In this document: one piece after another, positions 25,182-32,563 of the stretch
Position numbering within the stretch: the first letter of the stretch is position 1
Layout of the letters: each line of letters opens with the position of its first letter
Origin: an uncultured Collinsella sp.
GTDB lineage: Bacteria > Actinomycetota > Coriobacteriia > Coriobacteriales > Coriobacteriaceae
DNA: 64,000 bases
NCBI GenBank assembly: GCA_900541725.1
Contig: UQLB01000007.1
Coordinates: 37,864 to 101,863 of the forward strand
Reading direction: 5' to 3'
Made by a program: the position numbers and the translations under genes
Notes under the pieces: model-generated
Databases searched by the model: none
What the model was told of the DNA's origin: nothing
What the model saw: only the letters and a program-made list of their open reading frames with translations

Positions 25182-28100
25182 ATGCCCACCACCTCAACCG
25201 ACCCGCGCGCCGCAGCCGCTGCACTGCTGGTGCCCGGCACTACCTGCCACGGCTTTGCCGTCGAGCGCCGCGAGACCGTGCCCGAGCTCGACTCGGACGC
25301 TTACGTGCTGCGACACACTGCCTCGGGCGCTCGTCTGCTGTACCTGGCGTGCGACGACGAAAACAAGGCCTTTGCCATTGGCTTTAAGACGCCGCCGGCC
25401 GATTCCACCGGCGTGTTCCATATTCTTGAGCACTCGGTGCTGTGCGGATCGGCCAAGTTTCCCGTCAAGGAGCCGTTTGTCGACCTGATCAAGAGCTCCA
25501 TGCAGACGTTCCTCAACGCCATGACCTACCCCGACAAGACCATCTACCCCGTTGCCACCACCAACGAGCAGGATCTGTACAACCTGATGGACGTGTACCT
25601 GGACGCGGTGTTCAACCCGGCCATCTATACCAAGCCCACCATTTTTGAGCAGGAGGGCTGGCACTACGAACTGGACCTGCCGGAGGGCGACGGCGACAGC
25701 AGCGCCGCGAGCCTGCACGAGGGCACGCTGCGTTATAACGGCGTGGTGTTCAACGAGATGAAGGGCGCGCTGTCCGATCCCATGAGCGTGCTGGACGATG
25801 CCGTCAACGCCGCGCTCTATCCCGACACCGCCTATGCGCACGAGAGCGGCGGCGACCCGCGCGCGATTCCCGCGCTCACCTACGAGCAGTTCCTGGACAC
25901 GCACGCGCGACACTACAATCCCTCCAACTCCTACATCACGCTCTACGGCGACCTGGACGTGGACCGCGCACTGGCCTTTTTGGACGAGCGCTATCTGTCG
26001 CAGCCGAGTGCCGCGAGCCGCCGCATGGACGCTGCCGTTGCCGCCGGCGAGAACCCGTCCACGCTGGCGCCCAATCCGTTGGACGCGCAGGCGCCCGTGA
26101 CCTGCGAGTACAAGCGCATCGAGATGGCCACCACACCCGAGAACGCCCTGGTGGGCCTGGGCCTTGTGCTGGGCAGCGCGCTCGACCGCAAGCGCACGAT
26201 CGCGGCGGATATCCTGTTCGAGGCGCTGCTGGGCTCCAACGAAGCGCCGGTTAAGAAGGCCATTCTGGCCGCCGGCCTGGGCGGCAACGTGGTGAGCTAC
26301 ACCGCGGCCGAGAGCCTGCAGCCCTACGAGCTCATCATGCTGCAAAACGCACAGCCCGGTGTGGCGCGCGAGCTGCGTCGCGTGTTCCAGGACGCCTGCC
26401 GCGACCTGTGCGAGCACGGAGTTCCGCGCGAGCGTCTGGAAGCCATCATCAGCAGCAACGAGTACGACCTGCGCCAGCGTGACTATGGCATCGCCGACGG
26501 CGTGGCCATTGCGTGCGACGCGCTGAGCACCTGGCTCTACGATGACGACGCCGCGACGCTGGCGCTCAAGTACGGCCCGGTGTACGAGGAGCTGCGTAGC
26601 GAGCTGGACGGCAGCTATTTTGAGGACCTGCTGCGCGAGCTGGTGCTGGAAAACGACCACATGGCACTGGTCGAGCTGGTGCCGGTGGACGCCGCCGAGG
26701 GTTCGGAGGGTGCCGAGGCCGCCGAGCTGGCAGCCAAGCGCGATGCCATGACCGATGCCGAGCTGACCGACGTGGTCGAGCGCACGGCCGCGCTGCGTGC
26801 CGCGCAGGAGGCGGAAGACACACCCGAGGCCAAGGCCACGCTGCCGCGCCTGCGCGTGTCCGACATTGGCGAGGCGCGCCCCGAGCCGCCACTGATCGTG
26901 GACACGACCGTGCCCATCCCCTGCCTGCGCCACGGCATCCCCACCAACCGTCTGGCCTACGCCATGCAGTATTTCGACCTGAACTGCGTCGCGTTTGAGG
27001 ACCTGCCCTATGTGACACTGCTCTGCCGCCTGCTTAAGCAGCTGCCCACGCGCGAGCACTCGGCCGAGGAACTCGACAACTTGCTCGCTGGCAAGCTCGG
27101 CTTTTTGAGCTTTACGACCGAGGTCATGACGCAGCCCGAAGTGGACGGCGTGCGCCCCTACCTGCTGGTGAGCGCCGGCGCCCTGTCCGAGAAGATCGAT
27201 GCGCTGGCGAGTCTGCCGCGCGAGGTATGGTCGAGCACGCTTTTGGCAGATGCCGACGCCGACCGCGTGCGCGACGTGCTCACACAGATTCGCATTGGGC
27301 TTGAGCAGGGCTTTATCAACAACGGCCACTCGGCGGCGCTCGGTCGCGCGATGAGCTACAGCTCGCCTTCGGCCGTGGTGCGCGAGCAGCTTTCGGGCGT
27401 GGACTTCTATCTGTTCCTGCGCGACCTGCTCGACCACTTTGACGAGCGCGTGAACGGGTTGCGTACCAAGCTTGCCGAGCTGGCAGGCCGCATCTTTGTG
27501 GCCGATGGCTGCCTGGCGAGCTTTACCGGCAGCGACGAGGACTTTAACGCATACTGGGCCGCCGCGGGCGACCTGGAGCTGGGCGCTGGCGACGGCGCCG
27601 ATGCCGGCCGCAACGCGCTCGTGGTGCCGACGCCGTGCGACCGCCACGAGGCCTTTGTCATCCCCAGCGACATCTGTTTTGCGGCAAGCGCGTGCGACCC
27701 GCGTCGCTTGGGCATCGACGTGACGGGCGCCTGGGCGGTTGCCGCCAACGCGCTCTCCTACGACTATCTGTGGAACGAGATCCGCGTTAAGGGCGGCGCG
27801 TACGGCTGCGGATTCCGCGCGGCCGGCGAGCGTCAGGCGGCGTTCTACACCTACCGCGACCCGGCAATCGACCCCTCGATTGAGCGCGTGGCGCGCGCGG
27901 GCGAATGGCTCGGCAGCTTTGATCCCGACGAGGCCGCCTTTGAGGGCTTTATCGTGAGCTGCGTGAGCGGCATGGACGCGCCGGTGAAGCCGTACGCGCT
28001 CACCAAGCGCCGCAACACGACCTACCTGGCCGGGCTCGATCCGCATGCGCGCGAGGAGCGCCGCGCCCAGATGCTCGCCGCCACGCCCGGTGAGCTTCGC

Positions 28101-28217
28101 TCGCTCGGCGCCGACGTAACGCGCATCGCAGCCGAGTCACCCACCTGCGTCTTTGGCGGCCGCGACGTCATCGCCAAGAGCAACGCCGGCTTTAACGTCG
28201 TCGACCTGCTGGGCTAA
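25182..28217 (+). CDS. Presequence protease-like metallopeptidase, family M16C
   Basis: A 1011-residue zinc protease of the PreP/Cym1 type, which forms a two-half chamber and degrades free peptides of up to ~60 residues. The inverted zinc motif HxxEH is at residues 80-84 (HILEH), with the downstream ligand in the RYNGVVFNEMKGA segment. The expected C-terminal non-catalytic half contains YDYLWNEIRVKGGAYGCGF, the family's Arg/Tyr substrate-binding motif. AAAGGAG lies 8 bases upstream of the ATG at 25182. No signal peptide, so it is cytoplasmic. Single-gene unit with its own terminator. Confidence 0.95.
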   Translation: MPTTSTDPRAAAAALLVPGTTCHGFAVERRETVPELDSDAYVLRHTASGARLLYLACDDENKAFAIGFKTPPADSTGVFHILEHSVLCGSAKFPVKEPFVDLIKSSMQTFLNAMTYPDKTIYPVATTNEQDLYNLMDVYLDAVFNPAIYTKPTIFEQEGWHYELDLPEGDGDSSAASLHEGTLRYNGVVFNEMKGALSDPMSVLDDAVNAALYPDTAYAHESGGDPRAIPALTYEQFLDTHARHYNPSNSYITLYGDLDVDRALAFLDERYLSQPSAASRRMDAAVAAGENPSTLAPNPLDAQAPVTCEYKRIEMATTPENALVGLGLVLGSALDRKRTIAADILFEALLGSNEAPVKKAILAAGLGGNVVSYTAAESLQPYELIMLQNAQPGVARELRRVFQDACRDLCEHGVPRERLEAIISSNEYDLRQRDYGIADGVAIACDALSTWLYDDDAATLALKYGPVYEELRSELDGSYFEDLLRELVLENDHMALVELVPVDAAEGSEGAEAAELAAKRDAMTDAELTDVVERTAALRAAQEAEDTPEAKATLPRLRVSDIGEARPEPPLIVDTTVPIPCLRHGIPTNRLAYAMQYFDLNCVAFEDLPYVTLLCRLLKQLPTREHSAEELDNLLAGKLGFLSFTTEVMTQPEVDGVRPYLLVSAGALSEKIDALASLPREVWSSTLLADADADRVRDVLTQIRIGLEQGFINNGHSAALGRAMSYSSPSAVVREQLSGVDFYLFLRDLLDHFDERVNGLRTKLAELAGRIFVADGCLASFTGSDEDFNAYWAAAGDLELGAGDGADAGRNALVVPTPCDRHEAFVIPSDICFAASACDPRRLGIDVTGAWAVAANALSYDYLWNEIRVKGGAYGCGFRAAGERQAAFYTYRDPAIDPSIERVARAGEWLGSFDPDEAAFEGFIVSCVSGMDAPVKPYALTKRRNTTYLAGLDPHAREERRAQMLAATPGELRSLGADVTRIAAESPTCVFGGRDVIAKSNAGFNVVDLLG

Positions 28218-28221
28218 CCGC

Positions 28222-28266
28222 AAAGGTAGATTTTTGTGACATGCCTAAAAATCTACCTTTTCTTTT
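28222..28266 (+). terminator. Terminator of the M16C peptidase gene
   Basis: AAAGGTAGATTTTT (28222-28235) and AAAAATCTACCTTT (28247-28260) form a 14-bp stem followed by TTTTCTTTTC. Confidence 0.88.
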
Positions 28267-28302
28267 CCGCCGCTTGGGCGGGGCAGCTCAGCCCGTCCCG
28301 CC

Positions 28303-28370
28303 GGTTTCGTCTCAATCTGTAACATCTAGGCGGCAATATCGGCTCCAGATGTTACAGATCGAGACAAACC
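28303..28370. repeat. Inverted repeat without T-tract
   Basis: The left arm 28303-28327 (ending ATCTGTAACATCT) and right arm 28347-28370 (starting AGATGTTACAGAT) pair at about 23 positions over a 19-base loop. A terminator already lies 40 bases upstream and no T-run follows, so the role is unclear. Confidence 0.65.
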
Positions 28371-28440
28371 GGCGCAGACACCCGCCCTTCAGCAAAAACC
28401 ACCGCAAAGGGGACAAGTGTCTTTCTGTTGATTCGAACAC

Positions 28441-28469
28441 TTGTTCTATACGTACACATGTTCTATAGT
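28441..28469 (+). promoter_or_regulatory. Promoter of hicAB
   Basis: TTGTTC (28441-28446) and TATAGT (28464-28469) with a 17-base spacer lie about 60 bases before hicA. Confidence 0.7.
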
Positions 28470-28494
28470 AGGGATGCTTGCATCGGACTAAAAT

Positions 28495-28515
28495 TGCAAC
28501 TAGGATATAGTTGCA
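28495..28515. promoter_or_regulatory. Candidate HicB operator
   Basis: TGCAACTA-N5-TAGTTGCA is a perfect 8-bp inverted repeat between the promoter and the hicA start, where an autorepressing antitoxin would bind. Confidence 0.65.
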
Positions 28516-28529
28516 GAATGTGAGGCGGG

Positions 28530-28793
28530 ATGACGCGGACCGATAAACTCATCGCCCAACTGCTTAGCTGCCCTTCGACGTATCGGTATACCGATTTTTT
28601 AAAAGTCATGGCTTCATATGGCTTTGAAATGGACAACAAAGGCAAGACATCCGGATCGCGCGTTCGCTTCTACAGGCCATCAGATGGCAGGATATTCGTA
28701 ATGCACGCGCCACATCCATCTGACGAATTGACAGCGGGGACCATTCGAAACATCGTTCGATTTCTGCAAGATGTCGGAGGTAGTCATGAGTAA
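28530..28793 (+). CDS. hicA: HicA-family toxin
   Basis: mRNA interferase toxin of a type II HicAB pair. The 87-residue product has the double-stranded-RNA-binding-like fold of HicA: KTSGSRVRFYRPSDG, then HAPHPSDELTAGTIRNIVRFL. The position usually held by the catalytic His in GSH is Arg here (GSR), as in a known HicA subfamily where another His (HAPH) may act. GAGG precedes the ATG. Its last 8 bases overlap hicB. Catalytic activity is therefore likely but not assured. Confidence 0.85.
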   Translation: MTRTDKLIAQLLSCPSTYRYTDFLKVMASYGFEMDNKGKTSGSRVRFYRPSDGRIFVMHAPHPSDELTAGTIRNIVRFLQDVGGSHE

Positions 28794-29115
28794 CGTTTTG
28801 GCATACAAGGGTTATTTCGCCCCAGTCGAGTTCGATGCCGAACAGCATGTGCTAACAGGTATGGTCACCGGCATTAGGGACGCAATCGTATTTGAAGGCT
28901 CCACGGTTAAAGAAGTGGAACAATGCTTCCACGACGCCGTTGACGATTACCTTGAGTTTTGCGCCGAGAAGGGCAAGGAGCCCGAGCGGGCTTTTAAGGA
29001 CTCGTTCAACGTAAGAACGGGTTCCGAGCTTCATAAGCAAGCAGCGCTGGCAGCGGCAAAGAAGGGTGAGTCACTCAATAAGTTTGTGACTGAAGCAATT
29101 GCTGCGGCGTTATAG
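28786..29115 (+). CDS. hicB: HicB-family antitoxin
   Basis: Antitoxin partner of HicA. The N-terminal half is the degraded RNase-H-like HicB domain (YKGYFAPVEFDAEQHVLTG, then FHDAVDDYLEFC) and the C-terminal ~40 residues form a ribbon-helix-helix DNA-binding segment (FNVRTGSELHKQAALAAAKK, SLNKFVTEAI). The start at 28786 follows GGAGG and overlaps the hicA end, so the two are translated together. The dyad at 28495 is its likely autoregulatory site. Confidence 0.9.
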   Translation: MSNVLAYKGYFAPVEFDAEQHVLTGMVTGIRDAIVFEGSTVKEVEQCFHDAVDDYLEFCAEKGKEPERAFKDSFNVRTGSELHKQAALAAAKKGESLNKFVTEAIAAAL

Positions 29116-29134
29116 CATTAACGCCTAGGCTCAA

Positions 29135-29174
29135 ACCACCACAAAGGGGACAGGCACCTTTGTGGTGGTTTGGG
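29135..29174. repeat. Hairpin downstream of hicB
   Basis: AAACCACCACAAAGG pairs with CCTTTGTGGTGGTTT over a 10-base loop containing GGGACAGG. It may end hicAB transcription, though the following bases are GGGG and not T-rich. Confidence 0.6.
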
Positions 29175-29188
29175 GTGAATCCATCGCG

Positions 29189-29239
29189 TTTGCCCAGATA
29201 AAACCTGCCAAAATAAACCTGTCCCTTTTTGGCAGGTTT
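29189..29239 (-). repeat. CCTGCC hairpin repeat, copy 1 (before the cyclo-ligase gene)
   Basis: Dispersed ~45-bp element with the hairpin CCTGCC...GGCAGG and a GCCCAGATAAA flank. It ends nine bases before the AGAGGAGG site of the next gene. Other copies are at 38964, 41098 and 48523. Confidence 0.75.
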
Positions 29240-29255
29240 GCTAGAGGAGGCTGGG

Positions 29256-29852
29256 ATGGATAAGGCTGAGTTGCGGCGGGCGGTGATTGCCCGGCGCGAT
29301 GCTCTTGATTTGGATGTGCGGGCAGCGAAGTCTGCTGTTGTATGCGCGCGGCTTGTTGAGCTGATGGAGTCCAGCGGCACTGCGGGCCAACGCACCGTTG
29401 CCGTCTATGCCGCGATGGGTTCCGAAGTCGACCCCGCCGCGTTTGCCGCCGCGGCCGCCAAATGCGGCTGGCGCGTGGCCTATCCGTGCATGCTCTCGGC
29501 AACAGACGCCATGGCTTGTGGCCAGCGCATGTGCATGCGGGCAGTCTCTGCCGGCGATGCATCCGAGGCCCCGTTTATCGCCCACCCTACGCGGGCCTTC
29601 GCAGCCACGGACGTCGACAGCGACCACTTCCCCATCGTGCCCGCCGCCGAGCTCGACATGGTTGTCGTGCCACTCGTGGCTTTCGACCGCACCGACGCGC
29701 GCCTGGGCTACGGCGGAGGCTGCTACGACCGCTACCTGCCCACAGTTGCACCTGAATGCCAAATCGTCGGCATCGCCTTTGACGAACAGCGTGTCGACCA
29801 CGTTCCCACCGACGCCCACGACCTGCCACTGCCCAACATCGTCAGCGCCTAG
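29256..29852 (+). CDS. 5-formyltetrahydrofolate cyclo-ligase
   Basis: Converts 5-formyl-THF to 5,10-methenyl-THF with ATP, returning the storage folate to one-carbon metabolism. The 198-residue product begins with the family helix (MDKAELRRAVIARRDAL) and has the diagnostic C-terminal nucleotide/folate motif RLGYGGGCYDRYLP near residue 150, followed by VGIAFDEQRVDHVPTDAHD. The start at 29256 follows a perfect AGGAGG. It is downstream of hicAB but separated by two hairpins. Confidence 0.93.
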   Translation: MDKAELRRAVIARRDALDLDVRAAKSAVVCARLVELMESSGTAGQRTVAVYAAMGSEVDPAAFAAAAAKCGWRVAYPCMLSATDAMACGQRMCMRAVSAGDASEAPFIAHPTRAFAATDVDSDHFPIVPAAELDMVVVPLVAFDRTDARLGYGGGCYDRYLPTVAPECQIVGIAFDEQRVDHVPTDAHDLPLPNIVSA

Positions 29853-29876
29853 CCGCCGCTGTATCGCACCCGCAAG

Positions 29877-29990
29877 ATGAGCGTGGAAAATCTCCCACTT
29901 TGAGCCCCCTTACGAGCCAAAAACGGGAGATTATCCACACTCATTCAACAAGCGTCCGAAAATCCACGCTCGTCCGTCCGATTTTCCACG
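29877..29990. repeat. Hairpin plus tandem TCCACGCTCG repeat, copy 1
   Basis: The arms 29877-29896 (ending GGAAAATCTCCC) and 29925-29944 (GGGAGATTATCCACACTCAT) pair at 18 of 20 positions. Two tandem units follow, CGAAAATCCACGCTCG and CGATTTTCCACGCTTG. The right arm contains TTATCCACA (29931-29939), identical to a perfect DnaA box. Confidence 0.8.
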
Positions 29991-30019
29991 CTTGTGCAGC
30001 CAAACGCCCTGCAACTGCC

Positions 30020-30982
30020 TCAGCACGCACGCGGCACGCCGGCGACCTTGAGCTTGCGATCGAGCTTTGTCGGATCCCTTAGATCATCCCAGCACAAGCG
30101 CACAATCTTGCAGTTATCAAGCAGCGAAAGTCTCGACTCGCGCTGGCGCTCATCGAACTGCGCCTTCGCGAGCTTGCCCTCCTCCGCCGCCTTCTCGCTT
30201 TTAACGAATCCGTCGAACTCCCCGATAATCAGCCGGTCGCCCACGCGCCACAAGTAGTCGACGCGATACGGTCGTCCCGGCTCAACCGGGTCGAACAGCT
30301 CAACTTGCAGCTCCGGCGTCTGCCAACCGCGCTCGATCATCAGGGCACGCGCCTTGGACTCGCCGCCACTTTCCGACAGCCCATCGGCACATCGTGCAAC
30401 CCTGCGCGCCGTCACAACGCCGCGACGATTCAGACCAAGCTTGTCGACAGTCTCAACGAGATGCTCCTTCGACAAAAGTTGCTCATGGAGCGCCGAGTCC
30501 GCGATGATCAGTCCCTCGACAAACGATGCATCGACCAAGCAATCCGTAATCGTTTGATCGATATCGGTTACGGCGATATCCATCTGGGTGGCCCGTGTTT
30601 GACGAGCATAGCGATGACGAATGACCTGAGAGCCCGGCGTCGTCGATTGGGCTGGCATCGCGGCGATATGGATGTGCGTCAAATTGGCATGCGAAACCGA
30701 AAGGCCATAGATAACAGCCGCCGTATAGGAGCAAAATGTCCAGTCGGGGTGCTTTTGCGCAAGCGCCCGCACCCGATGCAGATAACGCTGCCGAAACTTG
30801 AGCTCGGACCAGTATTCCGGACGCGCATACAGCCCCGGCATGACCGCTTCGAGACTTCCCGCCTCCGCCCGCCGCTGAATCTGCTTTGCCTCCGCCGCCG
30901 TGCGCGCGTACACGCAGCTCATCTGCTGTTCGCATGCTTTAATGTGACTTGCAAGCCTTTGATTCGCCGTCATGTTTCCCAT
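30020..30982 (-). CDS. AbiEi-like protein with C-terminal Vsr/DUF559-like domain
   Basis: The N-terminal ~110 residues (EAVMPGLYARPEYW, then WTFCSYTAAVIYGL) resemble the AbiEi antitoxin/regulator family, whose members carry a winged helix followed by a beta-rich domain. The C-terminal ~110 residues carry the Vsr-like core: ESKARALMIERGW, YRVDYLW and IIGEFDG, giving the Glu, Asp and acidic residues of a PD-(D/E)XK-like site, though the usual ExK is EFD here. Start at 30982 follows GGGAGG. No AbiEii partner is adjacent. Function unknown. Confidence 0.75.
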   Translation of the reverse strand: MGNMTANQRLASHIKACEQQMSCVYARTAAEAKQIQRRAEAGSLEAVMPGLYARPEYWSELKFRQRYLHRVRALAQKHPDWTFCSYTAAVIYGLSVSHANLTHIHIAAMPAQSTTPGSQVIRHRYARQTRATQMDIAVTDIDQTITDCLVDASFVEGLIIADSALHEQLLSKEHLVETVDKLGLNRRGVVTARRVARCADGLSESGGESKARALMIERGWQTPELQVELFDPVEPGRPYRVDYLWRVGDRLIIGEFDGFVKSEKAAEEGKLAKAQFDERQRESRLSLLDNCKIVRLCWDDLRDPTKLDRKLKVAGVPRAC

Positions 30983-31425
30983 GTCGCCTCCCAAATCTTG
31001 GAACGGCGCAAACGTACCAGACGGTTTCATGCGAAGTCTGACCAAATACCGTCCAGGCGCTGACCAAATGCTTGACGGTTTTGGACGTTTTAGGCTGATG
31101 GCTTATATCTGCAGGTAGGGCGGTTGTCGAGAGGTCCCTGTCTCCACATTTTGAGGCCTTGGTCCATCGGATTATCAGAAAGAAAAACCCGTCGAGATTC
31201 AAGACTACGCCAAATGCGACTTTGCCTCTGCACGCACCGTCGCTTAGCCGAGCCATCGGCATCTACATGCCTAAAAAATGAGCGTGGATAATCTCCCGTT
31301 TTGAGCCTAGTTTCAAGCCAAAAGTGGGAGATTATCCACGCTCGATTTGTAAATGTCCGAAAATCCACGCTCGTCCGTCCGGATATCCACGCTCGTCACG
31401 CCGCCGGCACAGCAGCAGCCGCAGC
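30983..31425. other. Intergenic region with direct repeats and hairpin
   Basis: Between two minus-strand genes. Upstream of the AbiEi-like gene are two direct copies of ATTTGGTCAG on the minus strand (around 31040 and 31062). Then come ~200 bases without visible features and the hairpin repeat at 31278. The open frame at 31090-31368 has no start signal and spans the repeat, so it is unlikely to be a gene. Confidence 0.5.
31278..31398. repeat. Hairpin plus tandem TCCACGCTCG repeat, copy 2
   Basis: The arms GAGCGTGGATAATCTCCC (31280-31297) and its exact complement (31326-31343) are followed by two tandem units, CGAAAATCCACGCTCG and CGGATATCCACGCTCG. It ends shortly before the metA stop. Confidence 0.85.
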
Positions 31426-32352
31426 CTAGTGCTCCTCGCCGGCGCGGGCCAGGTCGTAGGGCGTGGTCTGGTAGACGTAGTAGTTGAGCCAGTTGGTGTA
31501 GAACAGCTGAGCCTGACTGCGCCAGACGTTGCGCGGCTCGGCGGTGGGGTCGTCGTTCGGGAAGTAATGCGCCGGCACCTGAGGGTTGAGCCCGCGCTTC
31601 ACGTCGCGCTCGTACTCCAGGCGCAGCGTGTCGGTATCGTACTCGGGGTGGCCAAAGACAAAGAAGCGACGGCTGTCGGTCGACTTGACGATGTACAGGC
31701 CCACCTCATCGGACACGGCCACGACCTCAAGCTGCGGCTCGGCCTCCACGTCCTCGCGGCGCACATCGGTGTTGCGCGAATGCACGGCATAGAAACGGTC
31801 GTCAAAGCCGCGGACTAGCGGGCTTTGCGGCTTCACCAGATAATGCTCGAACACGCCGCTCGCCTTTGCCGGCAGGTCGTACTTCTGGATACCGTAATGA
31901 TGGTAGAGCCCCGCCTGCGCGCCCCAACAAATGTGCAGCGTAGAGTGTACGTGCGTAGTGGACCAATCCATGATCTGGCAGAGCTCGGGCCAGTAGTCGA
32001 CCTCCTCGAACGGCATCTGCTCCACGGGCGCGCCCGTGATGATCAGACCGTCGTAGTGGATGTCGCGGATGTCGTCGAACGTGCGGTAAAACGTCTCCAG
32101 GTGGCCGGCGCTCACGTGCGTGGCCTCGTGCGTCTTGGTGCGCAGCAGGTCCACCTCCACCTGCAGCGGCGTGTTGGAGAGTTTGCGCATGATCTGCGTC
32201 TCGGTGGCAATCTTGGTGGGCATGAGGTTGAGGATGAGCACGCGCAGCGGACGGATGTCCTGGTGCAGCGCGCGGTACTCGGTCATGACAAAGATGTTCT
32301 CGCTCTCGAGCTGCGCGGCGGCAGGGAGAGCGTCGGGGATGCGAATGGGCAT
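31426..32352 (-). CDS. metA: Homoserine O-acyltransferase (predicted acetyltransferase)
   Basis: Acylates L-homoserine in methionine biosynthesis. The 308 residues contain the catalytic Cys142 (HICWGAQAGLY), the HPEYD motif with His and Glu of the triad, and TGAPVE with Glu at position 111. In this family Glu111 goes with acetyl-CoA and Gly111 with succinyl-CoA, so despite the metA name it is predicted to make O-acetylhomoserine. AAGGAG precedes the ATG. It is divergent from the dehydrogenase at 32564. I find no SAM riboswitch upstream. Confidence 0.95.
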   Translation of the reverse strand: MPIRIPDALPAAAQLESENIFVMTEYRALHQDIRPLRVLILNLMPTKIATETQIMRKLSNTPLQVEVDLLRTKTHEATHVSAGHLETFYRTFDDIRDIHYDGLIITGAPVEQMPFEEVDYWPELCQIMDWSTTHVHSTLHICWGAQAGLYHHYGIQKYDLPAKASGVFEHYLVKPQSPLVRGFDDRFYAVHSRNTDVRREDVEAEPQLEVVAVSDEVGLYIVKSTDSRRFFVFGHPEYDTDTLRLEYERDVKRGLNPQVPAHYFPNDDPTAEPRNVWRSQAQLFYTNWLNYYVYQTTPYDLARAGEEH

Positions 32353-32520
32353 GGATGCTCCTTACGAGTCAGTTGCAGCTATGGTACAACGACCGGCCCC
32401 ATCCGCGCGAGTGCATCGCCCAGCGATGCCGTCAGCGGCCCAAATCACTCCAAAAGTAGAAATTAAGGCATGTCCCAAAAATCTATGGCGCTTTAGCCTA
32501 GCAAAGTGACGGCAGGAGGC

Positions 32521-32526
32521 TACAAT
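32521..32526 (+). promoter_or_regulatory. Possible -10 box of the dehydrogenase gene
   Basis: TACAAT lies 38 bases before the ATG at 32564; no convincing -35 is visible. Confidence 0.35.
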
Positions 32527-32563
32527 GGTCCGACGTGAAAAACTCGGCCGGAAGGATACTCAT

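Noticed and set aside
28303..28370. Inverted repeat considered as a terminator of the M16C gene
   Set aside because: A proper terminator with T-run already lies at 28222-28266 and this one lacks a T-tract.
29877..29990. Tandem TCCACGCTCG units considered as a CRISPR array
   Set aside because: Units are spaced irregularly with conserved and not unique intervals, only two or three per locus, and no cas genes are present.
31090..31368. 92-codon minus-strand frame upstream of the AbiEi-like gene
   Set aside because: It runs through the hairpin repeat, has no ribosome-binding site and no family resemblance.
32353..32563. Search for a SAM riboswitch upstream of metA
   Set aside because: The short divergent gap lacks the conserved SAM-I core and a terminator stem.
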